From: Bathynomus jamesi | Lineage: Eukaryota; Arthropoda; Malacostraca; Isopoda; Cirolanidae | Direction of reading: 5' to 3' | Assembly (NCBI GenBank): GCA_023014485.1 | Contig: JAJOZX010000087.1 | Coordinates: 947,001-1,011,000, forward strand | DNA: 64,000 nucleotides | Shown here: positions 33,653 to 45,350 of the stretch, one piece after another | Position numbering within the stretch: position 1 is the stretch's first letter | How the letters are laid out: each line of letters begins with the position of its first letter | The notes under the pieces: generated by a model | What the model saw: only the letters and a program-made list of their open reading frames with translations | What the model was told of the DNA's origin: nothing | Database searches by the model: none | Program-made: the position numbers and the translations under genes

Positions 33653-34257
33653 ATTAACAACACAATAACTGTGAAGAAATTAAATAAAAGAAGTAAAATT
33701 CCCAAACAAAAAAATATAAATCGCCAAAAACCGCGTTTCTATCAGACGATGCTACTAATGAGAAACTAAATTCCAACCCCTTTCAAAATTTCCAGCGGAA
33801 TTTTAACATCGACCTTAAACTTTTACTCAAGGACTTCACACCTTACCAAGCAATTCACCGCCCATTGTCCTAAGTCACCTTATTTTTATGGTCTATCTAA
33901 GGTTCATAAAACTAATATCCAGTTACGACCCATTATTTTAATTCCAACCTTGGTAGTGTTAATTATGGATTGGACAAATGGCTTTCTAAGAACCTTTCGT
34001 TTCTCGTGGGCAATATCTCTAATGCTCATATAAAGAAATCTGCAAATTTCCGAGATAAGAAAGTAATCTTAGTTTAGCCAACAGGAAAATGGTGAGCTTT
34101 GTCGTTGTTTCGCTTTTCACTAAGGTTCCTATTGAAACAACTTTGTTTTACTTGGAAGAATTTCTTTTGAAAAAACGAGATACATTTGGCTTTATCCATC
34201 AATCTTTTCAAAGCTGATTGGTTTGGGTTTGGCACATTCCATTTTTACTTTTAATAA

Positions 34258-34382
34258 CACTGGTATGCATCAATTTTGCTTTCAAGGGTTTTGTAAGTGA
34301 TTCTTATAGTCTTTCCTGCTGATTTCGAATCTGCAATCCGTTTTTCTCAATCAGCTCAGGTTATCCGGCTATGGCCTCATAA
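34258..34382 (+). repeat. Left terminal inverted repeat, CACTGG copy 2
   Basis: Diverged inverted partner of 36905-37043. Confidence 0.8.
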
Positions 34383-34504
34383 GTAAAATAGAATTTTTCG
34401 TGATTTTGTCAAAGCGGAATTGGAACAGTAACATCTATCATCACTTGTTTCACTTGTATAATATCTTTTTTTACTTTTCAGGCATATAGATAAAATATTT
34501 CATA

Positions 34505-36765
34505 ATGAATAGAGCGTGTAAAAATGATCCCAATAGATTCTGCCACATATGTGGGACGGTTACCATGCCAAATAACCAGTCCCAAATCACTAAATTTGTG
34601 AAGACAATGTATAGAGCATACTTTGGAATTAAGCTAGGGGACCAGGACAAAAATTTCGCCCCTCATATGTGCTGCAAGACGTGCATTGAAAATTTGAGAA
34701 GATGGAGCAAAGGCAGAGCGAAATCTTTGCCTTTTGGAATTCCCAAGATTTGGAGAGAAGGAAAGGATCACGTGACAGATTGCTATTTCTGCATGACAAA
34801 CCTCCAAGGTGGGCTTATAAATTTATTTTTCTTAAATATTTTGAAATCCTCGTATGGAACTTGACATAATATTCATCATAATGTAATATTCACCATATAT
34901 AGCATAATATTCACCACAATGGTAATCATACATTTACATATACATATTGTTAAAGAAAATACATTTACACATACATATTGTTATACAAGTTACATTTACA
35001 TATACAATGATTGTATATTTTCTTTCTTTTTCATTCATATTGTCCCCGAAGGGACAATATGAATGAAAAAGAAAGAAAATATACAGACTCCATCGACCTA
35101 TTTCATATCTTACGGACCGCAGCCTTCCCTCACGAGCGCCACTGTCTGAATGCTTCTTCTATTTCATATGCAAGTTTTATATCCATGTTTCTGTGTTTCT
35201 ATTTTCAGGAGTTAACAAGAAGAATAAACACATTGTTGTATACCCTGACATTCCTTTTGCTATGAGACCTGTACCCATGGTCCTGGAATTCCAATACCCG
35301 ACCCACCTCAAACCCTGGACTTCGATGATTCTGATGATGAATCAATGACCAATGCCAATGACCAGTCCCAGTCGTATATACCTCAAAATACCGCTTCAAA
35401 TGAGCCGAGGCCTCTCAACCATGCCAAACTTAATGATCTTACCAGGGATTTAGGACTTTCCAAATTAGCTGCCGAGATCTTGGGCTCACGACTTCGAGAG
35501 GACAACTTGCTGGCTCCGGGAACAACATTCTCCTGGTATAGGAAACGAGAGGAAGAATTCCACAAGTTTTTTGCAGTGCACGAAAATACCTCTTCCTTAG
35601 TGTACTGCTGCAATGTTGAGGGGCTAATCGAATCCTTGGGCCTGCCATATAACGCATCAGAATGGAGGCTGTTTATAGACTCGTCTAAACGAAGTTTGAA
35701 AGCAGTACTTCTCAACATTGGGAATAGGGTTGCATCAGTCCCTGTAGCACATTCCGTACAACTTACTGAGAGCTACGATAACTTGAAAATTTTACTGGAT
35801 GCTCTCGTATACGACAACATAACTGGAGGATCTGTGGAGATTTGAAGGTAATACTAATATCATAAGTAAACTATTGCTATTGACTATGTGTTTTTCCAAA
35901 CGTTATTTGAGAGCGTATAAGAACACTTAACTTCCCCACAGAAGTGATACAGTCCAATGCATAGATTTTTTTATCTGATAGAACAAATTCTCTAAATTCT
36001 TTAAATATTTTCATTTTTTTTCAGATTGTGGCATTTGTATTGGGAATGCAAGGGGGATACACGAAATACCCATGTTTCCTCTGCAAATGGGATAGCCGAG
36101 CGGATGAGAAGCACTATGCACAGCGTGAGTGGGCATCCAGAGAGAATTTTGAACCTGGGTCGCATAATGTCGTTTCAGTGCCCCTTGTACCACCAACAAA
36201 AATTTTGCTCCCACCACTTCATATTAAGCTGGGCTTGATGAAAAATTTCATCAAATCAATGAATAAGGAGGGTTCAGCATTCCGATATCTCGAGAGTAAA
36301 TTTCCTCATATATCTGATGCTAAACTAAATGCTGGGGTTTTTGATGGTCCTCAAATTCGAACTTTGATCAAGGATACTCAGTTCGAAAACGCAATGACTC
36401 CAACTGAGAAGAATGCCTGGCAGGCATTCAAATCAGTTGTCACTGATTTTCTTGGCAAGCGTAGAAGTCCAGAATACGAGTCCGTTGTCGAAAACTTGAT
36501 GGAAGCTTTCAAAGCTCATGGGTCGCGCATGTCCATAAAAATGCACTTTTTGTGGTCCCACTTGGACTATTTTCCTGAAAATTGCGGGGATTATAGTGAG
36601 GAACAGGGTGAACGATTTCACCAACATATCAAAATAATGGAAGAGAGGTACCAGGGAAACTGGGATATCAATATGCTGGCGGACTATTGCTGGTGTTTGA
36701 AGCGAGACGTGCCCGAAGAAAAACACAGACGGAAAGCCAAAAAAACTTCATTCCTTCCTCAATAA
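34505..36765 (+). pseudogene. Putative DDE transposase of the CACTGG family, copy 2 (three exons, two frameshifts)
   Basis: Exons: 34505-34808, 35209-35847, 36025-36765, with donors AG/gtggg and AG/gtaat and acceptors ttttcag. Exon 1 has a Cys-rich module (CKNDPNRFCHICG, MCCKTCIENL, DCYFCMTNL). Exon 2 has LNDLTRDLGLSKLAAEILGS and WRLFIDSSKRSLKAVLL (Asp 1). CGDLK (Asp 2) ends exon 2. Exon 3 has YPCFLCKW, with the first Cys 19 residues after Asp 2; then LPPLHIKLGLMKNFIKSM, MHFLWSHLDYF (HxxxxH) and SEEQGERFHQ (candidate Glu). One-base losses near 35272 and 35816 break exon 2. CxxC and HxxxxH around the last acidic residue recall RAG1/Transib and CMC transposases; this is inference from motif spacing. 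It could instead be an accessory protein. Confidence 0.8.
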
Positions 36766-36904
36766 ACTTTTTTCCATATTCATTGTATGAATAAAGTATT
36801 TATTCACACAATGTTTTCATTTTTCAAGAGTGTTCTAATATTATTCGTATCTACAGTGTTTAAGCTAAAAAAATCAATAAATTTGGGGATAAAATTGGAC
36901 TTAT

Positions 36905-37043
36905 AATAAATGGCCAATAGAGAAAAAACCTGACCTGATTGAGGAAAACCAATGTCATTTTCGAATTCAGCATGGTCGAATTATATAATATGAGTTGAAA
37001 AAAACCCTCACAGCAGAAAAAAAAATTCATATGCATACCATTG
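36905..37043 (-). repeat. Right terminal inverted repeat, CACTGG copy 2
   Basis: Diverged inverted partner of 34258-34382; followed by the TAA duplication. Confidence 0.8.
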
Positions 37044-38156
37044 TAATCTATGTTTTGGGGGGAAAGACGGTTTTATTATGGGCTTCCCTCTATCTGTTAC
37101 GGTGATCAATATATTTATTAAGCTTTTCGAATGAAAGTGTCTTCCTGAAATCATTGCTCCAGATATCTCTTGGTATCGCTAAGTTGATGATATTTTTCTC
37201 TTGCTTCCGCTGGATTTGGATCCTGATTATATATTTGATAGATTGAACAATGTTTTACCTTCCATTAAGTTTACTGTCGAAATGGAATAAAATTCAACTC
37301 TCGTTCCTTGACCAGAACGCCTAATAATAGACCACTTTTACAGTTTTTAGAAAACCCACCCATTTTAATGATTATGTTCACTGGATTTCATGGCATAGTT
37401 TATCTACTAAAACAGGTATTCTCATAAGAATGTTCCTGCGAGCCCTTAGATTTGGGGCCCCTCTTATCTAGACTCTGAATTTTATTATATTAGGGATTCT
37501 TTTACAAAACTGGGATATCCTCCCACTTTTATTGATAAAGCCTTTCGAGCTCCAAAACAGAAGTTTTATAGTAATACTGCCAAGACTAAGAATTTTCGGA
37601 ATGTTGTGGCAATCCCATTTAATGCGCAGCCAGTGCGGGACGTTGTTCCCCCTCAATTTAAGCTTGTCTCACAGATTCCATGTTCCACTCGTGGTCTCTC
37701 ACAAAAAGCCAATTATCTAACGTTTCTCCCAATTCCAGAATATATAAGATTCCTTGTCGAGTTTGTTCCAAGAGCTATATCGGCGAAACTGTTTATCTTA
37801 AAAGACCCATTTATCAATGCAAATATAGTTTGAATACGGCTGATGAAAATTCGGCCTTGCATAGGTATCGTTTAATTAGTGAACATAACACTGATATTAA
37901 TAACGCTCAATTAATTTCAAACATTACTAATAAGATAAAAGAAAAGTTGCCAAAGATTTTATTATAAAAAAAATACTGAATTTCAACATAAAAAAATGGA
38001 ACTTTCCAACTTCATTTTATGACTAATTCTGGCTCTAAACGTCATCTATCTTTGGGAATAATTTACGCTGGTTCGAGTTGCCTTAAGTATGACATTTCTT
38101 AATATATTATTTTTTTCAGCTTTTGGGGACTTTACACACACACACACACACACACA

Positions 38157-38218
38157 GAGGGTTGAAAAGTAAATATTCTGGAAAAAACAAAGGTGTCTAT
38201 TTACTTTTGTCAACTCCC
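38157..38218. mobile_element. Very short palindromic MITE, unit 1
   Basis: Ends GGGTTG(AC)AAAAGTAAATA and TATTTACTTTTGTCAACTCCC are inverted; total about 62 bp (64 bp at 47072-47135 in unit 2, where the left arm is complete). It sits between CA and TA repeats. Confidence 0.6.
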
Positions 38219-38239
38219 ATATATACTGTATTTATGAAA

Positions 38240-38316
38240 AAACCCGCCTCCAACAGCTTTCAAATCAACCAGCTCTTCAGCAGAAGGTGAGGACGCTAGC
38301 CACTACACTACAGGAT
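38240..38316 (-). other. tRNA-like sequence, unit 1
   Basis: The minus strand reads CCTGTAGTGTAGTGGCTAGC (box A-like); the box B part is poor (GGTTGATTTGAAAG). Counterpart at 47160-47234. Confidence 0.4.
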
Positions 38317-38461
38317 AAAAGTTAATACAACCCATCACATATTTAAATAACCGGCGAAACGCATAACGCTTTCGCCTCTAGTCATTTTACGTTTTAACCC
38401 TCCCCTACTCGAGGTAATGGCCAGCATTTGGTTCAAAAAATCATTCAAAATATTGTGCGTG

Positions 38462-38465
<4 letters not shown>

Positions 38466-38515
<50 letters not shown>
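38466..38515. repeat. (TA)n microsatellite, unit 1
   Basis: About 50 bp of TA, against about 22 bp at 47384-47404 in unit 2. Confidence 0.95.
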
Positions 38516-38519
<4 letters not shown>

Positions 38520-38867
38520 GAAAATGAGACTGAAAAGGTTTATTGGCAGACCATAGTCCGTAAAACAATATTAATAATACAATGAAAATTTACATCCTAA
38601 AGATAGACACATATACAATTAGTGAGAAATAATACAGTAATGTCGAAGTTAAGTGGAGCGACAGACAAACGTTTTCGTACCATGAATTCCTTAGCTTAAA
38701 AGACATATGGCAGGACTCATGGATAGCTTGGATAATCGGGTTGGTTGATTTTTTAATTCTTTGCATTAGACTGTATTGAGCACGTCTTGTTATCTGTGGG
38801 AACTCGGTACATTACAAGGAGCAATCATTTGCGAAACTGAGCATCTCGTGGGTAATTTATGTAGGAG

Positions 38868-39225
38868 TCTAAAAGACCTGTTGTACCCTCCTCGGGTGGA
38901 TACAGAAAAACGAATGAACCAAAACAAGAGGGAAAACAGTCCAGGGACCGACCGTTAAGAAATTCGCACCTAGGTTAGATCCCGTTATCCCGACACCGGA
39001 AGGGCATTTTCATTAAAGGGACCAACTTATAAGTACATTCGCACAAATTTAAAACTATCTTCCTGTTCTAAACATACAGATTCTATTATTTTTTACATAA
39101 TTATTACATTTATTATTAAATTTATTACATTTAATATTGCATTATTGTGGAAATAAACTCTGTCTATTAGAGTGGGTTTTTATTTTCATATTTTGACCTT
39201 CACGTAGAAAAAACTGAAGTTTTTT
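38868..39225 (+). repeat. Foldback-related fragment, unit 1
   Basis: Matches one arm of the foldback element at 61568-63418: CTCGGGTGGATACAGAAAAA, CGACACCGGAAGGGCATTTT and TCTATTAGAGTGGGTTTTTA. Counterpart at 47757-48115. Confidence 0.75.
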
Positions 39226-39273
39226 TACATTTATTGCTAGTCATAGTTTGACCCAAATGCTTAAATTCTTGTA

Positions 39274-40650
39274 AGGGGTTCCAAAACACCTTAGCCCCCC
39301 CATTTGCAGCTTACATGTTTACTTATATCGAACTAGTTTTTAGTGATTATAAAAATATATAAAATTCTTTATTTATTGCAGGTATTAAAATTACTCTAGT
39401 TGATAAAGTGATAATATAATGGCTTCTCAATTAATTGGTGATTCGGAGAGGCAACGTGTGATAGATCGTATACGATCAATAACATTTCGGGAAGTTCGTG
39501 ATGCTGGAGCCACCTTTATAGCACGTTCATGGGTTGCCAAAAAGTTGAAGAAGTGAGGAGTTCGTCAAAAGAAATTGGAATAAAACTTTCGATGAATGTG
39601 AAATGGATACAACCAAATCTGGGCGCCCAAATTTGCCACTCTCTCAGGAAACAAAGAACATCATTGAAAGCGGTACCCGTAAGCGGAAAAACAGCTGTGC
39701 TAAACTTTCTAGAGAGATCGAAGTGTTGAGAGGAAAGATCGTTAGTGGTGAGATCATTCGACTGTACCGCCATAGGCAAGGTTTAAAGCCTTGGCATGAA
39801 CTTCCAAAGCCAAGAAACACTCAACTTAACATCGATGACAGAATGTGGTTTGCCCATTATCTTGAAGATTGGGATGTGGATGATTTCATGCATTTAGCTG
39901 TCTCCGATGAATTTTTTGTTTACGTAACACGTCGGCCTAACTACCAAAATGATCGAGTGTGGGCCACAACACCAGATGAAATCGATGACAATGAACATTA
40001 TCGCGAATTATTAAAAAGTCCAGACTGTGTTGGTGTGTTTGTTTTGTTCACTGCAAAGAAGCTCATGTGGGTGCTGAAGCCAAATGGTCAGAGTTGGGAT
40101 GGACAGTATTTTCGTGATATTATTCTATCCCAGCATGTCATTCCTTTTCTAAGAAACCCAAACAATGTTATGGATGTCGATCAGGTCACACTTCTGCACG
40201 ATAAGGCCCCCTACTTTAAGGCATTAGCCACTCAACAGTTGTTTCGGAACCATGAGATCGATTTCTTTGGAAATGAAGAATGGCCAGGAAATTCTCCTGA
40301 CCTGAACGTCTGTGAACACATTGGATCAGTTATAAAGGACAAGGTTGAATGTCTCTTGTTTCAAGAACCTGCAGTAAATCGATTTTCGAAGGATACAATG
40401 ACGCAACACATTGAAACTGTTTTAGCAAATTTGCGTAACGATCAAGATCTATTCACGTCACTTTTGGCAAGCTACCCAAAGCGAATTCAAGCTGTCTTGG
40501 AAGCCAATGGCGGGAACACCAAGTTTTAATTGTTTCTCATTAAATGCAGGATTAAATTCTCTTTTGTAAGGTATGTTTAGTTTTACTGTACCTCTAATGG
40601 TTTAGGCCATGGGCGAGGGGGGGGGGGGGCTAAGGTTTATTGGAGCCCCG
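39274..40650 (+). mobile_element. Mariner copy M2 (junction of units 1 and 2)
   Basis: Left end AGGGGTTCCAAAACACCTTA and right end inverse of CGGGGCTCCAATAAACCTTA, with G/C-rich runs just inside, flanked by TA. The transposase frame has one shift. The 5' half resembles M3 and the 3' half resembles M1. Confidence 0.85.
39419..40529 (+). pseudogene. Tc1/mariner transposase M2 (one frameshift)
   Basis: ATG at 39419 (MASQLIGDSERQRVIDRI, ARSWVAKKLKK). A one-base shift near 39554 is shared with M3, after which the frame continues FVKRNWNKTFDECEMDTTKS and SGRPNLPLSQETKN. Catalytic blocks: AVSDEFFVYVTRRP, DQVTLLHDKAPYFKALATQQ and WPGNSPDLNVCEHIG. The HDKAP block is intact here (M1 has QDKAP). Apart from the shift the gene is complete to LEANGGNTKF. 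Confidence 0.9.
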
Positions 40651-41356
40651 TACATGCATGACATTCCAACACCCATACATAACAAGCTTACTTTATCATC
40701 ATATGCAGATGACATCACTCTAACATCCACCCACAACAACATCGACACCGCTACAAATAACCTACAACCATACATAAACAGTATATAAGACTGGCTCACA
40801 CACAATAAACTCAAAGTAGCGCCCACAAAATCAACCATCACCTTGCTTACAAGCAATACAAAAGAACAGCAGATAACTCCACAGCTTACACTAAACAACA
40901 ACAACATTCCACACACTCACAGGACCAAAATACTTGGGGTCACATACAACACATCATTATCTTTTGCAAACCACATTCAGGACATTAAAAACAAATGTAC
41001 GTCAAGACTTAACACGCTTAGGGTACTAACAGGGACAAACTTTGAACACCAGCAGGAAACAACATCACTCATACACAAACAATATATTCGCTCAGTTATG
41101 GACTATGCTAGCCAATGCTGGCCACCCATTATCTCAAACACACACACATAAACACCTTACAGACAATACAAAACAACGCACTTCCTATCATTACAGAATG
41201 TACTCAAACAACACGAATAGAACAAATGCACGCAGAAACAAAAATACTGAAAGTTAGGGAACATTTAGAAATGAGGGGAACACAATTCATGGCAGCAGCG
41301 ACAACTAACCCACAACACTCTTGCCACTGAGAGACATTATAACCAAATACTCCATT
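40651..41356 (+). pseudogene. LINE A piece, unit 2
   Basis: Counterpart of 28951-29710; it has a TAA at about 40787 inside the YADD-region frame (SIQDW read as SI-stop-DW) and lacks about 45 bp before 41330. Confidence 0.85.
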
Positions 41357-42727
41357 TCATATTTATTTATTATTAATTTATTAATAACCTTTATTAATAC
41401 GAATAAAATAAATACATTTCTTCAATTTACAATGACATGAATAATTGTGAAGCTCGACTATTTATTTTATTTAATTTGGCCCTTAAGCTTTAGGCTTTAC
41501 TGGGCTCTTATTAAGAATAAGCAGCAAGTTGTTATTAATTAATAATAATAAATAAATAAATAAGTAAATAAGTATTATTAATAGTTAAAACATGTATTAC
41601 AATATTAAACAATATTCATGGACAATATTAAACAATATTAGTGGACATTAATCCTAGATTTTTGTTAGTATGCCATTATTAATCGGGATTTCAACTTGGC
41701 TTTAAACAAATTTACATTCACAATATTTTTTATATCGGCATGCAAATCATTCCATAGTTTCAATCCAATGAAAATGAGTAGTTTTTGAGATGAGGACAAT
41801 TTAAATTGAGGTATAACAAACTCTGATCTGTTTCTGGTCTGTTAGAGTGGATTTCTTGATGAGTTACAAAATATCTATTTACCCATTGCAAATTAATGAT
41901 TTTGTTCTTACACTTGTAAATAAAAATAAAATGTGCCAGTTTGGGTATCTCGTTGAGCTTTAGTAGGTTTAGCTCTTTAAATAATGCACTAGAGTGATCA
42001 AGGAAATCAGCATCAGATAATAACCTTATTGCTCGTTTTTGGATGACAAAGATACCATTTAATGCGTTGTTAGCGGAGTTTCCCCAAACAAGGGTGCAGT
42101 ATGTTATATGAGGAAGAACAGGTGTATGATAAAGCGTCAATAAAACTTGTTTCGGGACTACATTTCTAAGTTTAAACATTATAGCAACGCTCCTTAAAAT
42201 CTTTTTCGCGATATAATTTACATGATCACTCCATTGCAAATTCTTATCTAGCATTACACCAAGAAATTTTGTTACAGTAGACTCCTTTATGGCGATTTCA
42301 TTAACATTAAGTTCATCAAGATATACATTTCTTTTATTAGTAAAAATCATGAAATTTGTTTTACTGGTATTTAGGAAGAGTTTATTGGTGGTCAACCATT
42401 TCATTACACTGATGAATTCTGAATGAAATATATTCTTAGCTGTATTAACATCTTTGCAAGAAAAAGAGACACTTGTATCATCTGCAAACATTATGAAGTT
42501 CAGTATATCATATGAACGTGGAAGGTCATTTATATATAATAAAAATAACAGTGGACCTAGAACTGAGCCCTGTGGCACACTCTGTTTGACAAGCGCTTTA
42601 GTTGAGCAAACCTTATTTACTGATACAAAATGATATCTATTGGACAAATAACTTTTAAACCAATCACTGATTGCTCCTCTAAAGCCGCAACAATATAATT
42701 TATTAAGTAGAATATTATTGTCTTTTA
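41357..42727 (-). pseudogene. LINE B fragment, unit 2 (RT frame open)
   Basis: Counterpart of 29711-31071 with the frame open from about 42727 to 41760: FRGAISDWFKSYLSNRYHFV, QSVPQGSVLGPLLFLLYIND, DILNFIMFADDTSVSFSCKD and WVNRYFVTHQEIHSNRPETD. It is 5'-truncated, so it lacks the endonuclease and the N-terminal RT. LINE A resumes directly at its truncated end. Confidence 0.85.
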
Positions 42728-43672
42728 CGCCAAGACTTAACACGCTTAGGGTACTAACAGGCACAAACTTTGGACACCAGCAGGAAACAACATCATTCAT
42801 ATACAAACAATATATTCGCTCAGTTATGGACTATGCTATCCCATGCTGGCCACCCATTATCTCAAACACAAACATTAACACCTTACAGACAGTACAAAAC
42901 AACGCATTTCGTATCATTACAGGATGCACTCAAACAACACCAACAGAACACCTGCACACAGAACCAAAAATACTGAAAGTTAAGGAACATTTAGACATGA
43001 GGGGAATACAATTCATGGCAGTTTCGACAACTAACCCACAACACCCTTGCCACTACATGTACAATCATGCTCCGACACCTCGCACCTTTAAGGTAACACC
43101 AGATACATTATAACCAAATACTCCATTCCATACCATGCCCCACAGACATCACACAGTACAAAAAACACATACACACACACACACCTAACCCACAAAGCAC
43201 TGACACGACTCGGTCCGAATGCGATCCTAGGTGCGAAGCCGCCACCCATTAACAGGTCAGAGATCAGCCTGAGCAGATCGGATCGAGTTAACTTAGCACG
43301 ATTCCAATGTGGACATCACCCCAACTTACGGACATATAAACAAAGACTAGACAACTCCACAGACGACACCTGCCACCTGTGCCAGGACACACCACAAACA
43401 TTTGAACACATTATGACAGACTGTACCGCTCTAGCACAACAACGAACACAACACAACATCACTAGTGTGCTGAACCTCTAGTCCACTCCGGAGAGGGCGA
43501 TCGGTTACCTGCGTGCCGCCGGCTTGCTCGATCAGGGTGGGCTGATCGGCTAAACAACAACAACAACTAGTTCGCTGAACCTCTCGCCCACTCTGGAGAG
43601 GGCGATCGGTTACCAGCGTGCCCCCGGCTTCCTCGATCAGGGTGATCTGATCGGCTAACCAACAACAACAAC
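42728..43672 (+). pseudogene. LINE A 3' end with second short terminus, unit 2
   Basis: Counterpart of 31072-32013. LINE A 3' end to about 43566, then the 100-bp repeat of the terminus (43567-43672). Confidence 0.85.
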
Positions 43673-43683
43673 AATCCGAACCA

Positions 43684-43803
43684 CGCTACATAATCTGAAC
43701 GTAGAGGACCGTCCCCTGTCCAACTGCTATCAGACCCAATGTCGCTTAACTTCGCTGAAACACGGGAAGTGGTGTATATATGACACTGGCAACGACGTAG
43801 CCC
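43684..43803 (-). ncRNA. 5S rRNA-like sequence, unit 2 (diverged)
   Basis: Duplicate of 32024-32143, offset 11660 bp, with identical diagnostic blocks. It has the same status: probable pseudogene or SINE head. Confidence 0.5.
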
Positions 43804-44244
43804 TCGTTCTTTTAAATAAGTGTGACTATACAGAGTGACCAACTTAAAAGTGTGCACTGCAAAGTTATAGAAAGCGTTGCGGTACACTTTTTTAAGCTGA
43901 TCACCTTGTACAAGCAAAATTTGAATATCTTATCAAAATGTTTAAAATATAAAGTTAAAATCTGGTGTTTACTCGCACATTCTAAAGTTAGAAGATAAAA
44001 TCAATAATGCCTTGAGGAATTTTGAAAGAATATACGTTATGAATTTTAAAATGAACTATTTGTGTCAAAGGCTACTTTGAGCGTACGTTGTGGTCTCCTC
44101 AAAACTCATTAAATTAATCTTCCTATTCGTCCCATATTGTCAGCAATGAATGTTCCCAACAATAAATTAGCTACATTTTTCGTTCTGGTTTTTAGCCAAT
44201 TACCTCATAATAGCTACGCCATTACGACGTAATGAGCACCAGCA

Positions 44245-44890
44245 GTGTCAATTCATTTTCAACCTCAGTTGAAACTACTAATTAAAGTACAAACTATTTT
44301 CGTTATATACCATTCTAGTATAGAATCTTCAGTATTAAATAAAGAGTTTCCTCGTGCGTATCGATTACTTTGCCACAAATATGTAGTTGACAAGATTCTA
44401 AACACATTTTGCTGTTACATAAACGTAGGATGCCCGTTCCATTTGTTCTTAAAAAAGAGATCTATTTCAATTTGCCATACCTTAGCGAGTTGAACAGAAA
44501 ATATTCTCATACACTGAAGCTTGTTTTAGCGTGTTCTTATCCGCAATATAAATTCAAATTTATAACCTCAAATAAAGTACCCATGCAAAATGTATCCAAA
44601 CATAAAGAAGAATGATCAAATTACGTCAAATCCTCCCTTCCACACATATACGTATGACTGTAAGGTCAGTTATGTGGGGTAAAAAACCTCACAACTTAAA
44701 ACAAGGGTGGATAAACAGAAGTATTTTACACTGAATAGGACGGCCCATATATGGATCTGAACATCGCCTTAAATACTGTAATTCCAACATTTCAACGAAC
44801 TGTTCTTCTTTTAAAGGTTTAAAAATACTCGGATCATTCTATATCCACTCATTGAAACCTTCATTAAATAGATAAGTATTCTCAAATCAG
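44245..44890 (+). pseudogene. PLE 3' part, unit 2
   Basis: Counterpart of 32600-33250 with small indels (AACACATTTTGCTGTTACATAA against ...GCTCAGTTACATAA). Confidence 0.65.
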
Positions 44891-45234
44891 TTATACACGG
44901 CTTATATAAGCAAACAACCAAATTCTCAAACCACAACTAGCAAACCTTCTTTTATTGATATTTTACCTCAAAACTTTAGGTTTCGCATAATCTTGATGTA
45001 AAGTGCATGCATTTTATATTGTATTTATTTTATTTAACAATTATGTCTTAGTGAAAAATTTTTGCAACTTCTTACAGTTTTTAACTATAATTTCCTGTTT
45101 TTATTTTTAGCCTCCGAGAAGAGAAATATTTTATTTCCGAAAAGTTTGGACACTGCTAAATGACTGGAATTTATTCCTTGGTCTTTTTTTGTATTGAAAC
45201 GGAAGATATTCCTGAACAAGACGCGCGCGCACAA

Positions 45235-45350
<116 letters not shown>

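Larger units (their letters stand above)
34258..37043 (+). mobile_element. CACTGG-ended DNA transposon, copy 2, with empty site in unit 2
   Basis: The 2786-bp element starts CACTGGTATGCATC and ends with the inverse of CAATGGTATGCATATG. Inverted repeats of about 125-140 bp (34258-34382 and 36905-37043) share GCTGA(T/A)TTCGAA and TCTCAATCAG(C/G)TCAGGTT-like blocks. TAA is duplicated (34255-34257 and 37044-37046). The duplicated unit at 45941-45960 reads ACTTTTAATAATCTATG with TAA once, the exact empty site. This establishes ends, target and mobility. Confidence 0.95.
33690..37967 (+). pseudogene. PLE with RT and GIY-YIG, unit 1, split by CACTGG copy 2
   Basis: Left part: SPYFYGLSKVHKTNIQLRPI and VSLFTKVPIETTL (motif A region). 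It is interrupted at 34257 and resumes at 37044 with FGGKDGFIMGFPLSVTVINI (motif B), WYR-VDDIFLLLP (the YVDD position carries a stop in place of Tyr), IPFNAQPVRDVVPPQFKLVS and YKIPCRVCSKSYIGETVYLK (GIY-YIG), ending at 37967. Frameshifts are frequent. The uninterrupted counterpart is at 45350-46860. Confidence 0.8.

Noticed and set aside
34990..35080. Hairpin TTTCTTTCTTTTTCATTCATATTGTCCC around 35047 as a possible terminator or regulatory element
   Set aside because: It is a palindrome inside intron 1 of the CACTGG copy 2 gene; more likely a small inverted duplication or MITE, with no evidence of a regulatory role.
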